Source: Streptomyces sp. NBC_01335 (GTDB lineage Bacteria; Actinomycetota; Actinomycetes; Streptomycetales; Streptomycetaceae). Taken from it: a stretch of DNA of 64,000 bases. The position numbers and the translations under genes were made by a program. The stretch's first letter is position 1, and every line of letters starts with the position of its first letter. Shown here in pieces: positions 23,594-32,547 of this stretch. The notes beneath the pieces are model-generated. The model was given only the letters and a program-made list of their open reading frames with translations. It was not told where the DNA came from and did no database searches. Location: contig NZ_CP108370.1 of NCBI RefSeq assembly GCF_035953295.1, positions 7,611,001 through 7,675,000 on the forward strand, given 5' to 3'.

Positions 23594-25012
23594 TCACCAG
23601 CCGGTCAGCAGCAGATGATTCAGGAGCAGGGGGAGCGCCACCTGTGCGGCGAGCCAAGCGCGGTGGCGGGTGAGGAGGGCACAGGCGGGGAGCAGCCACA
23701 TGGCGAAGGGAAGCCAGATGCGTTCCGTCTCCGCCTTGCTCATCCCTGACAGGTCGGCGACGAGCAAGGCCAGTAGGGCGGCTGCCGTCAGAAGTGCGAG
23801 GCGGGAGTCGGCCGATGCCCGGTCGCCCGAGCCGTCCGGGCGGCTGAGGACGCCACCCGGTCCGTTCGCCAGTACCGCGCCGCCCCGCCGTAGGCCCGCG
23901 GCCGTCGCCGGGCCGGTGATGAGGACGGTGCACGCAAGGTTGGCCCACACCCAGTACCCGTACGGACGGGTGCCGCCCGCGCCCTGGTAATAGCGGACGA
24001 CCAGCAGGTGGTACCCCTCCCACCAGTCGAATCCGGCGAGCGTGAACGCGATCGGCACGACGGTCGCGCCGACGAGCAAGGGGGCAAGTAGCAGGGGGCG
24101 TTCGCGGACTTCGTGCCGACAGAGGAACAGAACCGCGACGGCGATGAACGCGAAGAGTGTGAGGCCGTAGGAGAGGTAGCAGGTCAGACCGAACAACAGA
24201 CCGGACGCGGCGGCGGCCCGTAGGGAGCCCCGGGTCAGCGCGACGGCCAGCAGAGCCACCGCCCAGGCGGCGACGGCGGCGAAGTAGGCGTCTGCCGAGG
24301 TGCCCATCCACACCGCGGCCGGCGCGACGGCCAGGAAGGGAGCTGCCCGCCGCGCCGGGCGCTCGCCGGCCAGGGCACGCACCGCGACCAGCACGGCCAC
24401 GCAGGCGGTCGCTCCGACCGAGATGCACCACACCCCCGCCCAGCCGCCTCCCCGCAGACCCAGCCGGTCGAGCAGGACGAACGTCAGGGTGGCCGCCGGA
24501 GGGTGCCCGGCCACGTGGGCCGGCCAGTTGCCGGGGGAGTGGATCAGGATGTGCTGCGTGAAGCCGCCCAGAGCCGCCGGGACGTCATGGAAGCGGTCGA
24601 TGACCTGGAGGTATTCGTTGCGCGTCGTGAGACGGACGGCGATGCCCCGGCGGGGGCCGTCGACCAGGGCGAGGGAGAAGATCCAGGCCATGGACGTGAC
24701 CCACGCCAGCGGGGGCAGGACCCGCCACGGTATCCGGACGGAGAGGGCGGGGCCGTGGGCGACCGTGAGGACCGCGACGAGCAGAGCCGCGGGGGTGCCA
24801 GGACCGACGTGGGGCCGCCAGGAGCCGAGCACCGGTGGCCAGCCGACGGACAGCGTGTGACGGGTGTCCTGGATGTGGTGTCCGATCAGCACGGCGGCAG
24901 TCACCAGCAGCACGGCCGCCGCGGCGGCGTACAGGTCGTAGCGGTCGCCGTCGGACGGGCGGGGCGCGGGGCGCGGGGGATGCGGTTCGGTGCGAGGCAC
25001 GGTGCGGATCAC
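23594..25012 (-). CDS. Multi-pass membrane protein, glycosyltransferase-like (GT-C type)
   Basis: A 472-residue protein with about ten hydrophobic segments. A first loop contains VDGPRRGIAVRL followed by a long extracytoplasmic stretch with paired His/Pro residues (HSPGNWPAHVAGHPPAATL), reminiscent of polyprenyl-phosphate-sugar-dependent GT-C enzymes. Membrane location is sure; the catalytic role is inferred. GTG 25012 is used but the ribosome-binding site is weak. It is divergent from the cytochrome b/molybdopterin fusion gene at 25127. Confidence 0.8.
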   Translation of the reverse strand: MIRTVPRTEPHPPRPAPRPSDGDRYDLYAAAAAVLLVTAAVLIGHHIQDTRHTLSVGWPPVLGSWRPHVGPGTPAALLVAVLTVAHGPALSVRIPWRVLPPLAWVTSMAWIFSLALVDGPRRGIAVRLTTRNEYLQVIDRFHDVPAALGGFTQHILIHSPGNWPAHVAGHPPAATLTFVLLDRLGLRGGGWAGVWCISVGATACVAVLVAVRALAGERPARRAAPFLAVAPAAVWMGTSADAYFAAVAAWAVALLAVALTRGSLRAAAASGLLFGLTCYLSYGLTLFAFIAVAVLFLCRHEVRERPLLLAPLLVGATVVPIAFTLAGFDWWEGYHLLVVRYYQGAGGTRPYGYWVWANLACTVLITGPATAAGLRRGGAVLANGPGGVLSRPDGSGDRASADSRLALLTAAALLALLVADLSGMSKAETERIWLPFAMWLLPACALLTRHRAWLAAQVALPLLLNHLLLTGW

Positions 25013-25126
25013 GTCCCGAACGCTAGGGCGGCAAGACCTCCGCCCACCCCCGTCCGGGCGGGACGTCAGAGTTTCGTCATGAGTCGCGCGGACCGCAAGG
25101 GAAGGGCTGCGGCCTACGGTCGGACC

Positions 25127-26356
25127 ATGAGAGACGACCCGCGGTTCCCGACGTCCCCCGCCTTCTGGCGCAGTCCTCTGCGGGGCCCGCGGCTGACGTC
25201 CGTGCTCGGTCTCGTCCTGCTCGGCGGCGTCATGGTGTTGTTCGTGACGGGCTTGCTCTCGTACGCCGCCTACAACCCCGGTCTGTCGCCCGTGAACGAC
25301 AAGACCCCCGGCAAGGGGATCCTCGGGTTCTACCTGTTTCCCTGGCCCACGAGCCCCCACTGGTCGTACCGAGTCGTCCAGGGTGTCCACGTGACCCTCG
25401 GCATCTCCCTGATCCCGGTGCTGCTCGGCAAGTTGTGGTCGGTGGTACCGAAGCTGTTCGCCCTGCCGCCGGCCCGGTCCGTCGTCCACGCACTGGAGCG
25501 GATCTCGCTGCTGCTGCTGGTCGGGGGCGGGCTGTTCGTCTTCGTGACCGGGGTCTTCAACGTCCAGCTGAACTACGTCTTCCCGGGTTCCTTCTACCCG
25601 TTGCACTTCTACGGGGCGTGGGTCTTCTTCGCGGCGTTCCTGGCGCACGCGCTGCTGAAGACACCGGCCGCCCTGCGCAACGTGCGACACCTGCGGGAGG
25701 AACGGGCCGACCTCGTGGCCCCGGAACCCGCCCCTCCGACGGTCTCGCGCCGTGGTGCGCTGTGGTTCGTCGGAGGAGGCTCGCTGCTGCTGTTCGGTAC
25801 GACGGTCGGGCGGAGCTCCGACGTCCTGCGCGGGACCGCGCTGCTCGCGCCGCACGGAGGCGCCGAACCCGGCCGCGGTCCGAACGGATTCCAGATCAAC
25901 AAGACGGCCGCGTACGCCGGGATCGGTGTGGCGGAGACGGGCGAGGACGCCTGGCGGCTCGTCGTCACCGGGCGCACCGGAACCGTCCGCCTCGCCCGGA
26001 CGGACCTTCTCCGGCTCCCGCTGCACAGCTCGGCGTTGCCGATCGCCTGCGTCGAGGGCTGGTCGACGTCCGACCAGTGGTGGCGCGGGGTGCGGCTGCG
26101 GGACCTCGCGGCGCTCGTGGGCCACGACGGCGATCCGCCGGACGTGTTCGTCGAGTCCCTCCAGCGGCACGGTTCCTTCCGCCGGTCGGCCCTGCGCGCC
26201 AACCAGGTCGCCGATTCGCGCTCCCTGCTGGCCCTGTACGTCAACGGTGAGGATCTGTCGCCCGACCACGGGTTTCCCGCCCGGGTGATCGTGCCCGCCG
26301 CGCCCGGAGTGCTGAACACCAAGTGGGTGGCCCGCCTGACGTTCGGAGAACTGTGA
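25127..26356 (+). CDS. Cytochrome b561-like membrane domain fused to sulfite-oxidase-type molybdopterin domain
   Basis: A 409-residue fusion. Residues about 20-195 carry four to five membrane segments with His residues suitable for heme ligation (HVTLGISL, LHFYGAWVFF, FLAHALL). After a TVSRRG twin-arginine-like stretch and a hydrophobic segment, residues 250-409 form an oxidoreductase molybdopterin domain with the molybdenum-ligand Cys in LPIACVEGWS near 308. MsrP/YedY systems place these on two proteins (YedZ membrane subunit, YedY catalytic subunit); here one chain would pass electrons through the membrane to an extracytoplasmic catalytic site. It is translationally coupled to the next gene. 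Confidence 0.87.
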   Translation: MRDDPRFPTSPAFWRSPLRGPRLTSVLGLVLLGGVMVLFVTGLLSYAAYNPGLSPVNDKTPGKGILGFYLFPWPTSPHWSYRVVQGVHVTLGISLIPVLLGKLWSVVPKLFALPPARSVVHALERISLLLLVGGGLFVFVTGVFNVQLNYVFPGSFYPLHFYGAWVFFAAFLAHALLKTPAALRNVRHLREERADLVAPEPAPPTVSRRGALWFVGGGSLLLFGTTVGRSSDVLRGTALLAPHGGAEPGRGPNGFQINKTAAYAGIGVAETGEDAWRLVVTGRTGTVRLARTDLLRLPLHSSALPIACVEGWSTSDQWWRGVRLRDLAALVGHDGDPPDVFVESLQRHGSFRRSALRANQVADSRSLLALYVNGEDLSPDHGFPARVIVPAAPGVLNTKWVARLTFGEL

Positions 26357-26814
26357 TGCACCGACGTTTTCCCGTCGGCAGCCCGCTGCGACTGCTGCTG
26401 TTCGCCTGTTCGTTCGCTCTCACCGCGTACGCGGGTGTTCGCCTCCTCGCGGACGACTGGCTCCGCGTGGGACTGTGGATCGTCGGGGCGGCGCTGCTGC
26501 ACGACCTCGTGCTGCTGCCCCTGTACGCGGCGGCGGACCGGGCCGCGGTACACGCTCTCGAAGCGGCCGGTCGCCGGGAGTGGGCGATGTACCTACGGGC
26601 TCCCGCCGCACTGTCCGGCCTGCTGCTCCTCGTGTGGTTCCCGCTGATCAGCGGGATGGTGAGCCGGCGTTACCGGCTCGCCACGGGGCTGCCGTCGGAC
26701 GGGTTCCTCTCCCGCTGGCTGCTGATCACCGCCGCCCTCTTCGGCGGCTCGGCGCTGCTGCTCGCCCTGCGGCTGCGGAGGGCGGCGAACCGACGGCCGC
26801 CGGCCGACCACTGA
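26356..26814 (+). CDS. Small four-helix membrane protein
   Basis: A 152-residue protein with about four hydrophobic segments (LLLFACSFALTAYAGV, WIVGAALLHDLVLLPLY, LSGLLLLVWFPLI, ITAALFGGSALLLALRL). The ATG overlaps the stop of the molybdopterin gene by one base (TGATG), so the two are cotranslated and probably act together, for instance as an accessory membrane subunit. No named family is recognised. Its last 145 nt overlap the 3' end of the convergent methyltransferase frame. Confidence 0.8.
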   Translation: MHRRFPVGSPLRLLLFACSFALTAYAGVRLLADDWLRVGLWIVGAALLHDLVLLPLYAAADRAAVHALEAAGRREWAMYLRAPAALSGLLLLVWFPLISGMVSRRYRLATGLPSDGFLSRWLLITAALFGGSALLLALRLRRAANRRPPADH

Positions 26815-27413
26815 GCCGTCCGCTCCCACTCCGGGGCATGCCGGTACAACGCCGGGGTGCCGACCCGTGCCCAGGGAAAGCGGGCGCCCGCGGTGGTGCG
26901 CGCGTCCGTGATGTGGACGCGCAGGCGCTCGTCGACGTCGACCGGCGCGGTCTCGGCGATCATCAGCCCACCTGGAGCGAGGAGACCGGCGACCCGCTCG
27001 ACGAGCGCGCGCGGGTCCCCGCCGATGCCTACGTTGCCGTCCATGAGCAGGACCGTTCCCCAACGGCCCTCGCCCGGCAGCCGATCGAACACGGAGCGCC
27101 GCAGCGCCGCCCCGCCGAGCCGCACCGTGTGGTCGACCGCGGCCTCGCTGACATCGACGCCGAGGGCGGTCCTGCCCCGGGCGGCGAGTTCCGCCACCAG
27201 ACGGCCGGGTCCGCACCCGACGTCGAGCACGGTGCCCTCGCACCGGTCGAGTACGTCGAGATCCACCGGGTCGGCTCTGGAACACCACCGTTCCACTTCC
27301 AGCGGCAGCAGCCAGCCGTCGTCCCGGCGCAGGAACAACGGTCCCCGTCCGGCGCGCAGGGCCGCGGCGTAGGAGTCGGCGGCCGCCCACGGGGGTGCGG
27401 TGGTGGTACTCAT
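26670..27413 (-). CDS. Class I SAM-dependent methyltransferase
   Basis: A 247-residue protein with SAM motif I VLDVGCGPGRLVAELAARG near residue 62, then LGVDVS and the motif IV/post segment LAPGGLMIAET. The last recognisable residues (WSAGGRRFAALR) lie near 26812; the frame then runs a further 47 codons antisense to the convergent membrane gene, so the family-like end is followed by an unusual tail. The start overlaps the stop of the DUF2064 gene (ATGA). Substrate unknown. Confidence 0.85.
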   Translation of the reverse strand: MSTTTAPPWAAADSYAAALRAGRGPLFLRRDDGWLLPLEVERWCSRADPVDLDVLDRCEGTVLDVGCGPGRLVAELAARGRTALGVDVSEAAVDHTVRLGGAALRRSVFDRLPGEGRWGTVLLMDGNVGIGGDPRALVERVAGLLAPGGLMIAETAPVDVDERLRVHITDARTTAGARFPWARVGTPALYRHAPEWERTAQWSAGGRRFAALRSRRASSSAEPPKRAAVISSQRERNPSDGSPVASR

Positions 27414-28030
27414 CGGCCGTCCTCTCCCGTCGTGCGGCGGGCAAGCCGCGCCGCGAAACGGCTGTGCGGCGCCAGGGCGGCCACCGCGTGGGCGTCGGCC
27501 GCGAGGTCGACGTCCCGGAGGGCCGGGAGGTCGCGTACCCGCAGGCCGGCCGCGACCAGTCGTTGCCGCTGCACGGCGCCTGTCCGCGACGTCGACATGG
27601 GCACGCCCCGCAGCAGATCAGGATCGGGGCGGGACAGGCCGAGAGCCCAGAATCCGCCGTCCTCGGCCGGACCGAAGTACGCGTCGCACTCGGTGAAGTC
27701 CACGTCGAGCAAGTGCGGTGTCACTTGAGGGGTGTCCATGCCGATGAGCAGGGCCGGTCCGTCGCAGTGCGCGAACGCCCGCGCCAGCCGCTCGTCCAGG
27801 CCACCGCCGCACTGCGGAACCACGTCGAACCCGGGAGGCAGCCAGGGTCCCGGGGCACCGTCGAGGACGAGTACCCGCCGAGACGCGGACGTCGCGGCCA
27901 CCGCGAGAAGGGTGTCGGCGAGCGCTGCCTCCGCGAGTCCCGCCGCTTCCTCGGGGGTGAAGGTCGGCGTGAGCCGCGTCTTCACGCGGCCCGGCCGTGG
28001 TTCCTTGGCCATCACGAGGAGTGTGGTCAC
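27410..28030 (-). CDS. DUF2064 nucleotidyl/glycosyltransferase-like protein
   Basis: A 206-residue protein with the start MAKEPRPGRVKTRLTP and the motif IGMDTPQVTP, hallmarks of the DUF2064 family ('transferase 1' of rSAM/selenodomain-associated pairs), a GT-A-like nucleotidyltransferase fold. It usually sits next to a GT2 'transferase 2', as here: its GTG overlaps that gene's stop by GTGA, and its own stop overlaps the methyltransferase start. The three genes form one operon for an uncharacterised glycoconjugate or small molecule. Confidence 0.88.
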   Translation of the reverse strand: MTTLLVMAKEPRPGRVKTRLTPTFTPEEAAGLAEAALADTLLAVAATSASRRVLVLDGAPGPWLPPGFDVVPQCGGGLDERLARAFAHCDGPALLIGMDTPQVTPHLLDVDFTECDAYFGPAEDGGFWALGLSRPDPDLLRGVPMSTSRTGAVQRQRLVAAGLRVRDLPALRDVDLAADAHAVAALAPHSRFAARLARRTTGEDGR

Positions 28031-28719
28031 CCCGTGCTCCCTTCCGTGCGCGCGGCCGTCTCCCGCAGGACCCGGCTCATGTCCCGTACCGCCTGCCAGG
28101 TGCCGCGCCAGGTGCCCGTCACCTTCGACGTGCCGGCGCGCGGCAGATACGGCACGTCGCGCTCCACGACACGCCAGTTCGCGTCCGCCGCCCGTACCAC
28201 CATCTGTAGGGGGTAGCCGCTGCGTCGATCGGTGAGGCCGAGGGAGAGCAGCGGATCGCGACGCGCTGCGCGCAGGGGACCGAGGTCGTGCAGGCGAAGG
28301 CCGGTACGCCGGCGCACCATGTGCGCGAGAGCGAGGTTGCCCACGCGGGCGTGTACGGGCCAGACGCCCCGGGTGTGCGGAATACGCCTTCCGAGGACCA
28401 GGTCGGCGCCTTTGGAGCGGACCTCTTCGACGAACGGCACGAGCCGCGCGGGATCGAGAGAGGCGTCGCAGTCGCAGAAGCAGACGATGTCGGCCGTGGC
28501 AGCGGTCAGTCCCGCGTGGCAGGCGGCGCCGAAGCCCCGGCGCGTCTCGTGCACGACGGTCGCGCCGAGTGCGCGGGCGATCTCCGCCGAACCGTCGTCC
28601 GAGCCGTTGTCGACGACCAGGGCACGCCAACCATCGGGAATCCGCGCGAGCACCCAGGGCAGTGCCTCGGCCTCGTTCAGGCAGGGGAGGACGACATCGA
28701 CGTCCGGTGGTGTGGTCAC
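28027..28719 (-). CDS. Family 2 glycosyltransferase
   Basis: A 230-residue GT-A glycosyltransferase. The nucleotide-binding start VDVVLPCLNEAEALPWVL, the NGSDDGS loop and the metal-binding acidic motif FCDCDASLDP are visible. Dolichyl-phosphate-sugar synthase-like enzymes share these. The GTG start at 28719 is first in a three-gene operon with DUF2064 and methyltransferase genes. It is divergent from the two-component system at 28843. Confidence 0.9.
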   Translation of the reverse strand: MTTPPDVDVVLPCLNEAEALPWVLARIPDGWRALVVDNGSDDGSAEIARALGATVVHETRRGFGAACHAGLTAATADIVCFCDCDASLDPARLVPFVEEVRSKGADLVLGRRIPHTRGVWPVHARVGNLALAHMVRRRTGLRLHDLGPLRAARRDPLLSLGLTDRRSGYPLQMVVRAADANWRVVERDVPYLPRAGTSKVTGTWRGTWQAVRDMSRVLRETAARTEGSTG

Positions 28720-28842
28720 GCCCTTCACCCTACGAGCGCGAATCGGACAGTTCGGGCCTGCGGTCCTTACGAAACGCGGACGTCGGGGCTGCGCGAGGGC
28801 CCAGCGGCCAGGAAGTCGACGGGGTGGTGCAGGGTGGGGGAC

Positions 28843-29634
28843 ATGCAACAGCCGTACGAGTCCTCGGGCGCACCAGCAGCAGGCCCGTCCCCCCGGATCC
28901 TTGTCGTCGACGACGATCCGACCGTCGCCGAGGTCGTCGCCGGATACCTCGGCCGGGCAGGTCACCTCGTGGACCGCGCACCCGACGGGCCGACGGCGCT
29001 CCTCCACGCCGCCGCACACCGGCCGGACCTGGTCGTACTGGACCTGATGCTGCCCGGCATGGACGGTCTGGAAGTCTGCCGACGACTGCGCGAACGCGGG
29101 CCGGTCCCCGTCATCATGCTCACCGCCCGCGGCGACGAGGGCGACCGGATCCTCGGCCTGGAGGTCGGCGCCGACGACTACGTCACCAAACCCTTCAGCC
29201 CCAGGGAACTCGTTCTGCGGGTCGAGTCGGTACTGCGCCGCTCAAGGCCCGACTCGGGGGCACGTCCCTTCGGGGCGGACGGACTCACCGTGGACCCTTC
29301 AGCCCGCCGCGCCACCAAAGACGGATACGAACTCGCCCTCACACTGCGGGAATTCGACCTTCTCGCCTTCTTCCTGAGGAACCCTGGGCGCGCCTGGAGC
29401 CGAGAGGATCTGATGCGTGAGGTGTGGGGCTGGGACTTCGGGGATCTGTCGACCGTCACCGTCCACGTCCGGCGGCTGCGCGCCAAGATCGAGGAAGACC
29501 CGGCTCAACCCCGTCTGATCCAGACCGTGTGGGGCGTCGGCTATCGCTTCGAACCGGGGCTGCGCCCCGCGGCGCGGGAGCGGGACGGGCAGTCGGCCGG
29601 ACAGGCGCGCCGGGAGGCGGGCAGCCGTGGGTGA
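28843..29634 (+). CDS. OmpR-family response regulator
   Basis: A 263-residue regulator with an N-terminal receiver domain (acidic DDD pocket, phospho-acceptor Asp near residue 67 in VVLDLMLPGMDG, Lys in VTKPFSP) and a C-terminal winged helix (EVWGWDFGDLSTVTVHVRRLR, VWGVGYRFEPG). It overlaps the downstream sensor-kinase gene by 8 nt. Targets are unknown; the divergent glycosyltransferase operon and the convergent epimerase gene are natural candidates. Confidence 0.95.
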   Translation: MQQPYESSGAPAAGPSPRILVVDDDPTVAEVVAGYLGRAGHLVDRAPDGPTALLHAAAHRPDLVVLDLMLPGMDGLEVCRRLRERGPVPVIMLTARGDEGDRILGLEVGADDYVTKPFSPRELVLRVESVLRRSRPDSGARPFGADGLTVDPSARRATKDGYELALTLREFDLLAFFLRNPGRAWSREDLMREVWGWDFGDLSTVTVHVRRLRAKIEEDPAQPRLIQTVWGVGYRFEPGLRPAARERDGQSAGQARREAGSRG

Positions 29635-30733
29635 CATCCTCCTCATCGCGCTGTACGCGTTCGCGGGTGCCGCCGTCACCGGCTCGGCGGGAGCGGTCGT
29701 CCTGCGGATGATCCGCCGCCGGTCGCTCACCGCCTCCCTCGCCGTCGCCGCGACGGTGGGGGTGCTGGCCATGCTCGCCGGAACACTGGCCGTGGCCTGG
29801 GCGATGTTCCTCTCACCCCACGACCTGACGGTCGTGACGACTGTCGTCGCCATGGCGGCCGTCGTCTCCCTGGCCACCGCCCTGCTGCTGGGACGCTGGG
29901 TCGTCGCCCGCAGCCACGAACTGGCCGATGCCGCCCGCACCTTCGGCGACGGCCCGTTCGCCGCGCCCGACGGCCCGGCCACCGCCGAGCTGGAGGCGGT
30001 CAGCCGCGAGCTCGCGGCCACCAGCGCGAGACTCGCCGAATCCCGTGAGCGTGAGCGGGCACTGGAGGCGTCCAGGCGGGAACTCGTCGCCTGGATCTCG
30101 CACGACCTGCGCACTCCGCTGGCCGGGCTGCGCGCCATGTCGGAGGCGCTGGAGGACGGCGTCGCACCGGACCCCGCCCGCTACCTCGCGCAGATCCGCA
30201 CCGAGGTCGAACGGCTCAACGGCATGGTCGGAGACCTCTTCGAACTCTCCCGCATCCACGCCGGCACTCTCGCGCTGGCCCCTTCACGCATCTCCCTGTA
30301 CGACCTCGTCGGCGACGCGCTGGCGGGAGCCGACCCCCTCGCCTGTGAGTACGGCGTCAAGCTGGTGGGCAACCGGGTCGAACCCGTTCCGGTCGAGGTG
30401 GACGCCAAGGAGATGAGCCGGGTGCTCGGCAATCTCCTGATCAACGCCATCCGGCGCACCCCGGCGGACGGCACCGTCGCCGTCGCTGCCGAACGGGCTC
30501 CCGAAGGCGTGGTGTTGTCGGTGACGGACGGTTGCGGCGGCATTCCCGAGGAAGACCTCGCGCGGGTCTTCGACACCGGCTGGCGAGGCACCGACGCCCG
30601 TACGCCGCCGGCCGGAGCGGGCCTGGGGCTCGCCATCGTCCGAGGGATCGTCGAGGCGCACCAGGGCCGGGCCACCGTGCGCAACATCCCCGGTGGCTGC
30701 AGCTTCGAGGTCACCCTGCCCGTACGGTCCTGA
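29627..30733 (+). CDS. Two-component sensor histidine kinase
   Basis: A 368-residue kinase with two N-terminal membrane helices (residues about 3-25 and 45-70), a HAMP-like linker, the phospho-acceptor His in WISHDLRTPLAGL near residue 158, and an ATPase domain with N box NLLINAIRRTP, G1 DGCGGIPEED and G2 GAGLGLAIVRG. The short periplasmic part suggests a membrane or intramembrane signal. GTG 29627 overlaps the response-regulator stop, so they are cotranslated. Confidence 0.95.
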   Translation: MGDILLIALYAFAGAAVTGSAGAVVLRMIRRRSLTASLAVAATVGVLAMLAGTLAVAWAMFLSPHDLTVVTTVVAMAAVVSLATALLLGRWVVARSHELADAARTFGDGPFAAPDGPATAELEAVSRELAATSARLAESRERERALEASRRELVAWISHDLRTPLAGLRAMSEALEDGVAPDPARYLAQIRTEVERLNGMVGDLFELSRIHAGTLALAPSRISLYDLVGDALAGADPLACEYGVKLVGNRVEPVPVEVDAKEMSRVLGNLLINAIRRTPADGTVAVAAERAPEGVVLSVTDGCGGIPEEDLARVFDTGWRGTDARTPPAGAGLGLAIVRGIVEAHQGRATVRNIPGGCSFEVTLPVRS

Positions 30734-30827
30734 CCGACCGTCCGGAGCTCCGGTCCCAGCGCGCCGGGGGCCGCCCCGGACAACTCTCGCATGCCACCGG
30801 CGCTCCCCGGACCGGCTCATCCGCTCC

Positions 30828-31817
30828 TCAGCCCGCTTTCGTGAACTCCCGCATCCCCTCGTCGAAGCCGATCTCCGGCTTCCAACCCAACTCGGTCCGC
30901 AGGAGCGAGGAGTCGGCCGTGATGTGCCGCACGTCGCCCAGACGGTACTCGCCCGTGACGACGGGTCCGGGACCCCCGCAGGCGCCGGCCAGGGCCCGCG
31001 CCATCTCGCCGACGGTGTGCGGCTCCCCGCTGCCGGTGTTGTACACCGTCAGCGCTCCGTCCCGCGCGGCGGCCTCCAACGCCGCCACGTTCGCGGCAGC
31101 CACGTCCCGTACGTGCACGAAGTCCCGTCGCTGCCGCCCGTCCTCGAAGACCCGTGGCGCTTCGCCCCGGGCCAGTGCGGACCGGAAGAAGGAGGCCACT
31201 CCCGCGTACGGGGTGTCGCGGGGCATCCGGGGCCCGTACACGTTGTGGTAACGCAACGACACCGCCGAGCCGCCCGTCGAACGGGCCCAGGCCGCCGCCA
31301 GATTCTCCTGCGTGAGCTTGGTCGTCGCGTACACGTTGCGCGGATCGAGAGGGGAGTCCTCAGCGGTGAGGCCGGCGGACAGCTGGTTCCCGCACGATGG
31401 GCACCTCGGCTCGTACACGCCCGACCGGAGGTCGTCGGCGGTTCGTGGACCGGGCCGCACCACCCCGTGCCGGACGCAGTCGTACCGCCCCTCTCCATAC
31501 ACCACCATCGACCCGGCCAGCACGAGTCGGTCCACGCCGGCCGCCGCCATCGCGGACAGCACGACGGCCGTACCCAGGTCGTTGTGGGAGACGTACTCCG
31601 CCGCGTCGGCGACCCCGTTCCCCAGCCCGACCATGGCAGCCTGGTGGCAGACCGCGTCGATCCCGTCGAGGGCACGGGTGACCGCCGCCGCATCGCGCAC
31701 GTCCGCTCCCGGATCGTTTCGCACGTCGTACACCACCGCCTCATGGCCGTACGCACGCAACGCATCGACGACATGGGACCCGATGAAGCCGGCTCCGCCG
31801 GTAACCAGAACACGCAT
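30828..31817 (-). CDS. NAD-dependent epimerase/dehydratase (extended SDR)
   Basis: A 329-residue sugar-nucleotide epimerase-like protein. The NAD-binding motif TGGAGFIGS is at the N-terminus and the catalytic YxxxK in VYATTKLTQE. An inserted Cys-containing segment (EPRCPSCG) between the core strands is a feature of one UDP-glucose-4-epimerase-like subgroup and may bind metal. It is convergent to the sensor kinase; context with glycosyltransferases suggests sugar-nucleotide supply for envelope glycans. Confidence 0.9.
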   Translation of the reverse strand: MRVLVTGGAGFIGSHVVDALRAYGHEAVVYDVRNDPGADVRDAAAVTRALDGIDAVCHQAAMVGLGNGVADAAEYVSHNDLGTAVVLSAMAAAGVDRLVLAGSMVVYGEGRYDCVRHGVVRPGPRTADDLRSGVYEPRCPSCGNQLSAGLTAEDSPLDPRNVYATTKLTQENLAAAWARSTGGSAVSLRYHNVYGPRMPRDTPYAGVASFFRSALARGEAPRVFEDGRQRRDFVHVRDVAAANVAALEAAARDGALTVYNTGSGEPHTVGEMARALAGACGGPGPVVTGEYRLGDVRHITADSSLLRTELGWKPEIGFDEGMREFTKAG

Positions 31818-32045
31818 ACGGGCACGTTAAGCCCGCCGTGCACGAGGACTCCGCGGCCGGCCAGGTACGTCATCACTCCGTAAGGAGGCGCCGGGCAAGA
31901 CGGGGGAGGGAGTGAGACCCGGCCGGGTCGGACGGGCCGCGAAGGGTAGCCCACGTGTCTCGTGCATTCGGCACCGCGGCGGCCAGCGCGTCCAGGCCAG
32001 GTTGATGTTTGGGCGGGGTCGATACACGGCGCGCCCGACATCGTT

Positions 32046-32112
32046 TTGTCCAGCTTCAACGGCGGCTGCTGGAGACGTTCGGGGGGTAGCAGCCGCCGTT
32101 AAGGCTGGACAA
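32046..32112. repeat. Imperfect inverted repeat, copy 1 of a dispersed element
   Basis: Arms 32046-32070 and 32088-32112 (25 nt each) match at 23 positions around a 17-nt loop. The left arm contains AACGGCGGCTGCTGGAGA, which recurs with small changes at 38663 and 51371. It lies in a 730-nt gap (31818-32547) in which I find no supportable gene. It could be a terminator, a REP-like unit or a MITE-like element. Confidence 0.75.
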
Positions 32113-32547
32113 TGAGGCTGCGTAGAGGTGGCGGCGGTCAGGACATCGCCGACCGTCGACTCTCCTCCGGGTACCGAGGCACTGGTCCCCGGAGAAGATC
32201 ACGTGATTGAGGACGCGGTGGGCATTGTCGTAGTGACGGTGCCGGCGACGGACGAGCCTGCGAGAGCGAGGAGCGGGACGCGCCTGCGGGGCCACATCCT
32301 GTGGTCAAGGACCAAGACGGGACGGGAGCACACGCTGCCGGCCTGGATGCGGGCGATCGACCGCATCGGCCCGGGCAGGGCGGCCGGTCCCGCCGCCCTG
32401 CTCGCGACCGCACAGACCTTGCGAAGCTCCCCCGACCGACATTGCGGCGCACTGCCCCGCATGTCGGCGCTCCGGTGGCGGGAACGGTTGCCCGAATCGG
32501 GGGAAGAGAACTGATCACGGTTCAGTCCCTGTCGGATGGAGGAGCGC

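Noticed and set aside
25013..26269. Upstream extension of the membrane glycosyltransferase frame to 891 codons
   Set aside because: The extra part is antisense to the cytochrome b/molybdopterin gene and is low-complexity Arg/Gln/Pro sequence.
32128..32514. Possible small gene next to the inverted repeat
   Set aside because: No ribosome-binding site, no family similarity, and comparable open frames on the other strand.
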